A stretch of DNA of 5,445 nucleotides from Syntrophus sp. (in: bacteria) (GTDB taxonomy: Bacteria > Desulfobacterota > Syntrophia > Syntrophales > UBA8958), in assembly GCA_003451635.1 (NCBI GenBank), contig DMAT01000094.1, forward strand, positions 1 through 5,445, read 5' to 3'. Below the pieces are notes generated by a model. The model did no database searches. It was given only the letters and a program-made list of their open reading frames with translations, and was not told where the DNA came from. Each line of letters starts with the position of its first letter. Position 1 is the stretch's first letter. A program made the translations under genes and the position numbers. Below, piece by piece: positions 1 to 5,445 of the stretch.

Positions 1-3000
1 GTCCAAGGCCTTTTCAAGGTGGAAGAGACCTCTGTCGGCGCGAATTTCCAGGGCGCAGATATAGCGGCTTAATTGCGATATCCTTTCCTGAGGATAAGTC
101 TCGAGAAAATCGTGAGGAAGAAGGGTTGCGAGTTCCTGCCGTAACTGGCGGAGATAGGATACGGCCTGTCCATAAGAATTATTCTGCTTTTCAAGGCGGT
201 TCATGGTTTGAATGGCCTGGAAATTTGCCTCCAGAACTGGCATACAAAGAGAGAGAGCCTCCTGCCCCTTGGAGATAATTTTTGTACGCATATATTGAGC
301 ATGTTCAACATAATGCTTTTTACTTCTTATATATACAAAGAATAAATCATGTATTACTTTATTATAAATGATCCCGGTGACGGCCCTGGTTCCCCCAAAC
401 ATTTCTGCCCATATTTTCAGGTTTCCCGTTGGTACCAAGGTTTTCCTCAAATACTTTAATTCACTATCAAAGTGTTTTTCATAAAGGGCGGCAACCCCGG
501 AACGGTGGGAGACCTCGGCATCCGGAAAGGATGGGAAAAGACGTAAATTTATCCTCCCCTCCACATACTCCAGGGCAGGAAAGGCTACGCCCACCGGCTG
601 GTTGGGATTTCCCAGGTGGATGGATTCCGGCAAATCTTCGAAATCCCAAGATGTGATATTTTCACGTTCCCATGTTTTGCGGGCCCTTTGGAAGCTTTCC
701 GATTGAATCTGACCGAGAAACTGACTATGCAAACTGTTGATGTCACGACCGCTGGCCACGGTTTCACCATTTTCATCGGCGACAACAAAGCGCATTTTCA
801 GTTGGTCGGGCAACGCTGCCAGGGGCCATAAAGCAGGAGGGACAGTGACACCAAATTGCTCCTTCAAAATCCTGCCGAGAGCAATCGGCAGATTCTGCTC
901 TTTCCTCGTCAGATGCATGATAAGCGTCTCTGCCACCGTTTTTAAGGGAGGTAATTGCTTGCGGTAAAGTTTGGGGAGTCCCCTGACCAGGGAATCAACC
1001 TGTTCCGGGAGCAAACCGGGCACCGCCATTTCAAAGGAATGGGGAGAAAGGGCCGTAATGATGGCGGCTGGAATTACGGCGGTGACGCCGTCTTCCGGAG
1101 TTCCCGGCATGAAGCGGTAAGTCAGGGGGATGCGTACCCCATGGACAACCGTATCATCAGGCCAGGCGCTCAATGCCTCGGTATCCGGTGATTGCAGAAG
1201 AATATCCTCTTCCTTCATACGGAGGAAATCATCCCCTCCCTGCTGGCGGATGAATTTCTGGAAGGTCCGTTCATCATGAATATTTGGAAGTCGCTGGCGG
1301 TAAAAACTGAAAATGGCCTCTTCGTCAAGGAAGGCCCCCTGACGGCGGACCTTGTTTTCCATTATACGGACCTTTTCGATGACCTCCTCGTTGTGACGCA
1401 GGAATGGGTAATCCCTTTTCATGGAGCCCGGCATGAGCCCCTCACGAATGAAAATATCGTTGGCGGCGGCGGGATCGATCCGGCCATACGAAACTATTCT
1501 CCGGGGGATTATCAAGAGACCGAAGAGGCTCACCTGGGCGAAGGCCTGGACTTCCCCGCGTTCTTTGTTCCAGTGGGGTTCGGAATAGGTCACCCGACAC
1601 AAAGGACCGGCGACCTCCTCGATCCATTCCGGTTCGATTGTCGCGACGGTGCGTGCGTATAGTCGCGACGTCTCCACCCATTCCGCAGCAACGATCCATT
1701 GCCCACTGCCACCGCGTTTGAATAATCCGGAACCGGGAAAGATCATCGCCTCCCTGCCTTTGGGGGCGGTGTAGATATTCTTCTCCTTTTTCATGGCGAC
1801 ACCGGAAAGGAGCCCGCTCAGAATTGCCTTGTGGATGGTGGCATATTTATCTTCCCCCAGCTCGGGTTTTCCTTTTTTCAGCTTCGGGATGAAAGCGTCG
1901 CGATCAAATTCCTGCACAACTTCAAGTATTATTCCCCCGTTATCAATTTGATTAAACCCGTTGGATGCACGCAGCCTCATCTCTTCCGCGACGATAATCC
2001 GGATCTGGCGATGGAGATCCTGCCATTCCCGCATTCTTCGGTAGGAAAGGTAATGTTCACGACAGAATTTGCGCAGTCGGCCCGGGGATTTATCCTTATC
2101 CCCAGCTTCGTGGTAAATGCTCCAGATCCGCAGTAAAGACGCAAAGTCCGAAGCCGGATCACGAAAACGGGCGTGCATCTGATCCGCCTGGGCTGCTTTC
2201 TCCTGAGGCCGTTCCCGGGGATCGACGATGCTCAGGGCCGCGGTTATGATCAATATTTCTTCGAGGCAGCCTCGTTTCATGGCCTCGATGATCATCCTTG
2301 CAATGCGCGGGTCGAGGGGCAGACGGGCCATCAGGCGGCCAATATCGCTAAGCACGGGCTTCTCCTCGATCCGGACGGCCCCGAGTTCCTTGAGAATCTC
2401 TATGGCATCGGTGAGCTGTTTCTTGGCCGGGGGATCCAGGAATGGGAAGGTGTAAACATCCCCGATAGCGAGGTAAAGCATGCGCAGGACAACTCCGGCC
2501 AGATTGGCGCGGATGATTTCCGGCGGGGTAAAGGCGGTGCGGGTCAGGTAATCGCTTTTTTCATAGAGGCGAATACAGACCCCGTTACGAACCCTGCCGC
2601 AACGTCCCTGCCGCTGGTCGGCGCTGCTCCGGGAGATGTTCTGAATGGGCAGGCTGGCCGTGCGCGTCCGGGGATTATACTGAGCGATACGCGCGAGGCC
2701 CGTATCAACAACATAACGGATATTGGGGATGGTAATGGAGGTTTCCGCCACGTTCGTGGCGACGACGACCTTTTGCTGCGCCGAAGGTTGGAATACTCGC
2801 TGTTGCTCCGCCCAGGTCAGGCGGGAAAACATGGGGAGGATCGTCATGTCCTTTCCAAAACGACCGGCAAGCAAGTCGCAGGTCTCCCGAATGTCCTGCT
2901 CCGTGGGCATAAATATCAATATATCTCCCTGGTCGCGATCCTCCCTAAGGGCCTCCACCGCCCCCACTGCCGCGTCGAGATAAGAGCCGCCGTCGCCATT

Positions 3001-3660
3001 GTCCTCACCTTCTGGGGCAAGGGGCCGGTAGCGTACCTCCACGGGATAGAGCCGCCCGGAAATCTGAATAATCGGGGCCTTGTTGAAGGCTTGGGAGAAT
3101 TTCTCCGTATCCATGGTGGCCGAAGTGATGATGACCTTCAGATCTTGGCGCCGGGGGAGGATCGTCCGGAGGATACCGATGATAAAATCGATATTGAGGT
3201 TCCGCTCATGGGCCTCATCGACGATAATGGTATCATAGCGTCGCAGCAGGCGATCACCCTGGGCCTCCATGAGGAGCACGCCGTCCGTCATCAGCTTGAT
3301 ATATGAATGGAGACCTGCCTTTTCATCGAAACGGATCTTGTAGGCGACGGATTGGCCAATCTGTTCGCCCAATTCTTCGGCAATGCGCTGGGCGACCGTA
3401 ATCGCCGCCACCCGCCGGGGCTGGGTGCAGCCGATGAGACCCTGGATTCCACGCCCGGCGTCAAGGCACATCTTGGGGATCTGGGTCGATTTCCCGGAGC
3501 CCGTTTCCCCCGCGATGATCAGTACCTGGTGTTTCCTGATCGCCGCCACGATTTCTTCTTTCCGGGCGCTGATTGGCAGTTGGAGGGGATAAGAGGTCTG
3601 TGGCGCCAAATCCTGACGTTCTTCCCATCTTTTTTGCAGCGTCGAGGGCTTTCGTTCCAT
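1..3660 (-). CDS. hrpA: ATP-dependent RNA helicase HrpA, DEAH-box family (3' end beyond window)
   Basis: The minus strand is open without a stop from an ATG at 3660 to position 1, giving 1220 residues; E. coli HrpA has about 1300, so only the last part is missing. Helicase motifs appear in order: Walker A GETGSGKST (residues 51-59), DEAH (148-151), SAT (180-182), TNVAETS (302-308) and QRQGRCGR (349-356). An HA2-like region follows (about 395-490, including MARLPLDPRIARM), then an OB-fold-like region (about 600-690), then a long tail resembling DUF3418 (from about 710, including YGRIDP and FIRE). This order is specific to the HrpA branch of DEAH proteins. The family are cytoplasmic NTP-driven RNA helicases; E. 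coli HrpA has been linked to fimbrial mRNA processing and rescue of stalled ribosomes, but the substrate here is unknown. The start is fixed by an in-frame TGA five codons upstream. The N-terminus is about 45 residues shorter than in E. coli. The Shine-Dalgarno (GGGA, 4 nt upstream) is weak. Confidence 0.97.
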   Translation of the reverse strand, partial: MERKPSTLQKRWEERQDLAPQTSYPLQLPISARKEEIVAAIRKHQVLIIAGETGSGKSTQIPKMCLDAGRGIQGLIGCTQPRRVAAITVAQRIAEELGEQIGQSVAYKIRFDEKAGLHSYIKLMTDGVLLMEAQGDRLLRRYDTIIVDEAHERNLNIDFIIGILRTILPRRQDLKVIITSATMDTEKFSQAFNKAPIIQISGRLYPVEVRYRPLAPEGEDNGDGGSYLDAAVGAVEALREDRDQGDILIFMPTEQDIRETCDLLAGRFGKDMTILPMFSRLTWAEQQRVFQPSAQQKVVVATNVAETSITIPNIRYVVDTGLARIAQYNPRTRTASLPIQNISRSSADQRQGRCGRVRNGVCIRLYEKSDYLTRTAFTPPEIIRANLAGVVLRMLYLAIGDVYTFPFLDPPAKKQLTDAIEILKELGAVRIEEKPVLSDIGRLMARLPLDPRIARMIIEAMKRGCLEEILIITAALSIVDPRERPQEKAAQADQMHARFRDPASDFASLLRIWSIYHEAGDKDKSPGRLRKFCREHYLSYRRMREWQDLHRQIRIIVAEEMRLRASNGFNQIDNGGIILEVVQEFDRDAFIPKLKKGKPELGEDKYATIHKAILSGLLSGVAMKKEKNIYTAPKGREAMIFPGSGLFKRGGSGQWIVAAEWVETSRLYARTVATIEPEWIEEVAGPLCRVTYSEPHWNKERGEVQAFAQVSLFGLLIIPRRIVSYGRIDPAAANDIFIREGLMPGSMKRDYPFLRHNEEVIEKVRIMENKVRRQGAFLDEEAIFSFYRQRLPNIHDERTFQKFIRQQGGDDFLRMKEEDILLQSPDTEALSAWPDDTVVHGVRIPLTYRFMPGTPEDGVTAVIPAAIITALSPHSFEMAVPGLLPEQVDSLVRGLPKLYRKQLPPLKTVAETLIMHLTRKEQNLPIALGRILKEQFGVTVPPALWPLAALPDQLKMRFVVADENGETVASGRDINSLHSQFLGQIQSESFQRARKTWERENITSWDFEDLPESIHLGNPNQPVGVAFPALEYVEGRINLRLFPSFPDAEVSHRSGVAALYEKHFDSELKYLRKTLVPTGNLKIWAEMFGGTRAVTGIIYNKVIHDLFFVYIRSKKHYVEHAQYMRTKIISKGQEALSLCMPVLEANFQAIQTMNRLEKQNNSYGQAVSYLRQLRQELATLLPHDFLETYPQERISQLSRYICALEIRADRGLFHLEKALD

Positions 3661-3717
3661 GCCGTCCCTATTTCATAACTGAAAAGGTTCTGTCAATTGA
3701 TTTCCCTTGCTAATTAC

Positions 3718-3745
3718 TTGAATTTGAGTATTGTATTGTCATAAT
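3718..3745 (+). promoter_or_regulatory. Candidate sigma-70 promoter of the parB-like gene
   Basis: TTGAAT (3718-3723) and CATAAT (3740-3745) are separated by 16 bp. They match 4 of 6 and 5 of 6 bases of the -35 and -10 consensus. Transcription would start near 3752, leaving a leader of about 35 nt that carries the ribosome binding site. This is a pattern match only; an AT-rich region gives such matches by chance. Confidence 0.4.
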
Positions 3746-3769
3746 CGTCTCCATCAATCTACTCGGATC

Positions 3770-3775
3770 AGGAGG
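3770..3775 (+). promoter_or_regulatory. Strong Shine-Dalgarno of the parB-like gene
   Basis: AGGAGG is a full match to the anti-Shine-Dalgarno core, 10 nt before the ATG at 3786. It supports that start and suggests efficient translation, in contrast to the weak site in front of hrpA. Confidence 0.8.
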
Positions 3776-3785
3776 ATAAGAGATC

Positions 3786-4607
3786 ATGGTCGACGCCCCC
3801 AAGTATGAAAAAGGCAAACTCTACAACATTTCCGTCATCGACTTCCTCAAAGACCCGAATCAGCCCCGTAAATACTTTGACCCCGAGGCCCTGGATGAAT
3901 TGGCAGCCTCCATCAAAAAGCATGGCATCCTCCAGCCCGTACTTTTCCATCCCGATCCCGGAGAACAGGGCTGGCTGACTATTGTCGCCGGCGAGCGGCG
4001 CATCGAGGCGGCAAAAATGGCGGGTGTAAATATGATTCCCGCCCTTATGGTCGAGGGGAACGCCGATGAAATCGCCCTGGTGGAGAACCTCCAGCGCAAG
4101 GACCTCATGCCTGTCGAGGAGGCGGAGGCCCTGGACCGGATGATGAGGAATCACAACTACAAACAGGAAGATCTCTCGGGAATTGTCCATAAGTCCCAGC
4201 CGATGATCTCCGGAATCCTTTCCTTGAAGCGTCTTCCCCAGCAGATCCGTGACGAATGCCGTAATGATCCAACGGTGCCCCGGGCGATCCTGATTGCCAT
4301 TGCCAAAAAGAAGCAGGAGCGGGCCATGCTCCGCCTGTATAATGAGTATCGGGCCAAAGGCCTGTCCAGGGAAGAGATCAAACAGGAAGGCCGGAGCCAC
4401 AAGGCCAAAACCGCCGGTCAGTATGCGAACCTGATCGCTGCCTTAGACAAGCAGTTGTGCGCCCTGGACCGGAACGATTGGACGGAAGACGACAAGGTCC
4501 TCCTCCGGGACACCCTCGTTAACCACCGGGAAACGGTTGAGAAGCTCTTAGATTTAGAACAGGCGACGCCCTTGAATGCAATTGCAAAAGGGCGCGTGCT
4601 TTCGTGA
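3786..4607 (+). CDS. ParB/RepB/Spo0J-family DNA-binding protein without a ParA neighbour
   Basis: This 273-residue protein has the ParB N-terminal domain. Visible are DPNQPRKYF (23-31), the helix LDELAASIKKHGILQPV (36-52), the GERR box (69-72) and DEIALVENLQRKDLMPVEEA (94-113), whose ENLQR matches the second CTP-binding motif. A helix-turn-helix-like stretch follows (about 126-149, YKQEDLSGIVHKSQPMISG), then a charged helical C-terminal part (about 175-262) that could dimerise. The family binds parS-like sites, uses CTP to clamp and spread on DNA, and normally works with the ATPase ParA in segregation. No ParA, SMC or gid gene lies nearby, so segregation is not supported by context; a nucleoid-associated or regulatory role is equally possible. 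The GERR-x-R-A box of typical ParBs reads GERRIEA here, with Glu at residue 74. The start is set by the strong Shine-Dalgarno. Family assignment is secure; function is not. Confidence 0.9.
   Translation: MVDAPKYEKGKLYNISVIDFLKDPNQPRKYFDPEALDELAASIKKHGILQPVLFHPDPGEQGWLTIVAGERRIEAAKMAGVNMIPALMVEGNADEIALVENLQRKDLMPVEEAEALDRMMRNHNYKQEDLSGIVHKSQPMISGILSLKRLPQQIRDECRNDPTVPRAILIAIAKKKQERAMLRLYNEYRAKGLSREEIKQEGRSHKAKTAGQYANLIAALDKQLCALDRNDWTEDDKVLLRDTLVNHRETVEKLLDLEQATPLNAIAKGRVLS
4567..4594 (+). repeat. Inverted repeat at the 3' end of the parB-like gene
   Basis: CGCCCTT (4567-4573) and AAGGGCG (4588-4594) are perfect inverted copies flanking 14 nt that contain the palindrome TGCAATTGCA (4577-4586). 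The RNA could fold into a hairpin inside the last codons of the gene. No U-run follows it, so I do not call it a factor-independent terminator. It may be chance, or act in RNA stability. Confidence 0.35.
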
Positions 4608-4614
4608 ATACATG

Positions 4615-4658
4615 ATTAATATCAATGGCATAAATCGTATCACCCGGGTGATATTAAT
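4615..4658. repeat. Nested inverted repeats, possible operator
   Basis: TATCACCCGGGTGATA (4638-4653) is a perfect 16-bp palindrome. Its right half also forms part of TGATATTAAT (4649-4658), which is the exact reverse complement of ATTAATATCA (4615-4624). Two alternative symmetric structures therefore share the right arm. Dimeric repressors bind such sites, and the palindrome overlaps the candidate -35 element of the HEPN gene. The 6-bp stem with CCGG loop could also form in RNA, but the sequence after it (TTAATTTAAAG) is not a proper U-tract. Confidence 0.6.
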
Positions 4659-4676
4659 TTAAAGACTCAATATAAT
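4648..4676 (+). promoter_or_regulatory. Candidate sigma-70 promoter of the HEPN-MNT operon
   Basis: A perfect TATAAT at 4671-4676 lies 17 bp after GTGATA (4648-4653), which matches 4 of 6 bases of TTGACA. Transcription would start near 4683, giving a leader of about 32 nt. The -35 hexamer is inside the 16-bp palindrome, so a protein bound there would block RNA polymerase. Autoregulation is common in toxin-antitoxin operons but is only inferred here. Confidence 0.5.
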
Positions 4677-4703
4677 TTCTTGATAATCAAGAGTTAATCA
4701 TAT

Positions 4704-4707
4704 AGGG
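4704..4707 (+). promoter_or_regulatory. Weak Shine-Dalgarno of the HEPN gene
   Basis: AGGG lies 7 nt before the ATG at 4715. It is a short but well-spaced match that supports this start codon; no other in-frame start with a better site is apparent upstream. Confidence 0.5.
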
Positions 4708-4714
4708 CCGCTAT

Positions 4715-5107
4715 ATGGAAAAGGAAGATATTGTAAAACACTGGATCAAGTCATCGGATTCTGATTTCCAGGTTATGGAAAGCCTTTTTGAAAATGAACA
4801 TTATGTCTGGGCCTTATTCTTGGGGCACCTGGTGGTCGAAAAATTACTGAAGGCGTACCACCTAAGAAATGTTGACGCCGATTATCCCAGGATCCATAAT
4901 CTCCTGGAAATAGCCCACAAGGCGTCACTCGAACTATCCGATGAGCAAAAGTTGGTCATGTCGGAGCTAAGCACGTTTAATCTCAGGGCAAGATACCCTG
5001 ATTATAAGAATCGGTTTCAAAAGAAGGCCAATCGGCAATATACGGAGATGCAACTCAACAAAATACGGGAAATCAGAAAATGGTTACAGGAAAAGATAAA
5101 CAGTTGA
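4715..5107 (+). CDS. HEPN-domain protein, toxin-like partner of an MNT pair
   Basis: This 130-residue, almost wholly helical soluble protein resembles the compact HEPN family (PF05168-like). Family-typical segments are the first helix (about 5-25), ALFLGHLVVEKLLKAYHL (33-50), the short loop and RIHNLLEIA (59-67), and FNLRARYPDY (88-97) before a final lysine-rich helix (108-128). HEPN proteins are often RNases using an RX4-6H motif, and act as toxins when paired with a nucleotidyltransferase such as MntA. Here I find no RX4-6H: the only arginine-histidine pairs near each other (R51, R59, H61) have the wrong spacing, and the C-terminal helix has no histidine. It may be a non-nuclease scaffold, or use a different surface. 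The MNT gene starts inside its end (28-bp overlap), so the two are co-transcribed. GC is about 44% over 4741-5040 versus 58% over 3961-4260, hinting at a separate origin. Confidence 0.85.
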   Translation: MEKEDIVKHWIKSSDSDFQVMESLFENEHYVWALFLGHLVVEKLLKAYHLRNVDADYPRIHNLLEIAHKASLELSDEQKLVMSELSTFNLRARYPDYKNRFQKKANRQYTEMQLNKIREIRKWLQEKINS

Positions 5108-5403
5108 TCTACGAAAAGATCAGAGAATACGTCAAGACACTTGAAAAAAACAAGGTGCCGGTCTGGCGTTTATATCTATACGGGTCATATGCGAAGAATA
5201 CGTTTCATCCCGACAGCGATATTGATTTAGCCGTATTCTGGGACCGGGATGATATCGACGGACTGGACGAGGACGTTCAATTAAGAATGTTGAGCTGGGA
5301 TATCGATCTACGAATTGAGCCCCATTCTTTTGCTCGCACCGATTTTGACGAAAAAGATCCGTTTGTCAGGGAAATCATCGCAACGGGGGAGCGCATCCTG
5401 TAA
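5080..5403 (+). CDS. Minimal nucleotidyltransferase (MNT), MntA-like antitoxin candidate
   Basis: This 107-residue protein is a stand-alone polymerase-beta-type nucleotidyltransferase domain. The signature is clear: G35-S36, ten residues, then D47-I-D49 (GSYAKNTFHPDSDIDLAV, 35-52), with a third acidic strand in WDIDLRIEP (73-81), where D76 is the likely third metal ligand. All catalytic acids are therefore present. In the studied Shewanella HepT-MntA pair the MNT enzyme transfers AMP to a tyrosine of the HEPN toxin and so neutralises it; the same role is inferred here from adjacency, although the usual target motif is not seen in the HEPN partner. The ATG at 5080 lies within the HEPN gene and has only a weak upstream site (GGGAAA). 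A TTG at 5104, overlapping the HEPN stop codon, would remove eight residues without touching the domain. Translational coupling is likely with either start. The alternative is a housekeeping nucleotidyltransferase of unknown target. Confidence 0.88.
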   Translation: MVTGKDKQLIYEKIREYVKTLEKNKVPVWRLYLYGSYAKNTFHPDSDIDLAVFWDRDDIDGLDEDVQLRMLSWDIDLRIEPHSFARTDFDEKDPFVREIIATGERIL

Positions 5404-5445
5404 TACAGCTTCATCAGATATAATATATGGCCTCCTAATAATTTC

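Larger units (their letters stand above)
3661..3785. promoter_or_regulatory. Divergent intergenic region between hrpA and the parB-like gene
   Basis: These 125 bp must hold the start signals for both divergent genes, hrpA leftward and the ParB-like gene rightward. The region is AT-rich compared with the flanking genes. It contains a small palindrome TCAATTGA (3693-3700) and a tandem TATTG-TATTG (3729-3738). On the minus strand a perfect TTGACA lies at 3696-3691, but the hexamer 17 bp further on (AAATAG) is a poor -10 and would sit almost on the hrpA start codon, so I do not call an hrpA promoter. I see no match to the chromosomal parS consensus (TGTTTCACGTGAAACA). Confidence 0.6.
4608..4714. 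promoter_or_regulatory. AT-rich control region before the HEPN-MNT pair
   Basis: This 107-bp spacer has about 31% GC, far below the parB-like gene upstream. It contains several inverted repeats built from related TGATTAAT/TGATATTAAT words: the 16-bp palindrome and its nested repeat (listed separately), ATGATTAA (4612-4619) with TTAATCAT (4694-4701), and TTGAT-A-ATCAA (4680-4690). Clustering of symmetric sites around a candidate promoter fits an operator region, although AT-rich DNA makes short repeats more likely by chance. No recognisable transcription terminator for the upstream gene is present. Confidence 0.5.

Noticed and set aside
1192..1662. A 156-codon plus-strand frame opposite the C-terminal part of hrpA
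   Set aside because: It is fully embedded in the DUF3418-like coding region on the other strand, with no ribosome binding site or domain evidence.
2173..3306. A 377-codon open frame on the plus strand opposite hrpA
   Set aside because: It is antisense to the helicase core, whose motifs are all on the minus strand. Its translation is rich in Gly, Arg and His with no recognisable domain, as expected from a GC-rich shadow frame.
3661..3785. A canonical parS site near the parB-like gene
   Set aside because: No sequence resembling TGTTTCACGTGAAACA is present; the only palindrome is the 8-bp TCAATTGA.
3768..4400. A 210-codon minus-strand frame opposite the parB-like gene
   Set aside because: The plus strand encodes clear ParB motifs with a strong Shine-Dalgarno; the antisense frame has no family resemblance.
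4638..4660. Factor-independent terminator after the parB-like gene
   Set aside because: The palindrome gives only a 6-bp stem with a 4-nt loop and is followed by TTAATTTAAAG rather than a U-run. An operator role fits better.
5404..5445. TATAAT at 5419-5424 as a promoter, and a minus-strand gene start using AGGAGG at 5434-5429
   Set aside because: No -35 hexamer lies at suitable spacing upstream of the TATAAT. The minus-strand ATG at 5414 is 14 nt from the AGGAGG and would run antisense through the MNT gene.

Overview
The window is bacterial chromosomal DNA holding four protein genes and no RNA gene, insertion sequence or CRISPR array that I can see. The combination of an HrpA-type helicase, a ParB-like protein and a HEPN/nucleotidyltransferase pair, with about 58% GC in the core of the ParB-like gene, would suit a Desulfobacterota-like (deltaproteobacterial, e.g. 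syntrophic or sulfate-reducing) genome. This is an inference from general resemblance and is not proven by any marker gene here.

Layout. Positions 1-3660, minus strand, are one uninterrupted reading frame for the DEAH-box RNA helicase HrpA. Its start is at 3660 and its C-terminal end runs off the left edge. A 125-bp divergent intergenic region (3661-3785) separates it from a plus-strand gene (3786-4607) for a ParB/Spo0J-family protein with no ParA partner in view. An AT-rich spacer (4608-4714, about 31% GC) follows. It contains a 16-bp perfect palindrome nested with a second inverted repeat, and a consensus TATAAT box. Next come two overlapping plus-strand genes: a HEPN-domain protein (4715-5107) and a minimal nucleotidyltransferase, MNT (5080-5403). 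This is the arrangement of HepT/MntA-type toxin-antitoxin modules. The last 42 bases carry no supported feature.

How the genes work together. HrpA and the ParB-like protein look like resident genes read in opposite directions. The HEPN-MNT pair is lower in GC (about 44% over 300 bases of the HEPN gene), has its own candidate promoter and operator-like palindrome, and is probably an accessory module inserted beside them. In characterised HepT-MntA pairs the MNT protein AMPylates and neutralises the HEPN RNase. Here the MNT keeps its catalytic GS-x10-DxD signature, but the HEPN protein lacks a recognisable RX4-6H RNase motif. The pair may therefore not work exactly like the studied systems. I see no strong case for a wholly new system; the most notable points are the atypical HEPN protein, the palindromic control region and the ParA-less ParB with an altered CTP-binding box.
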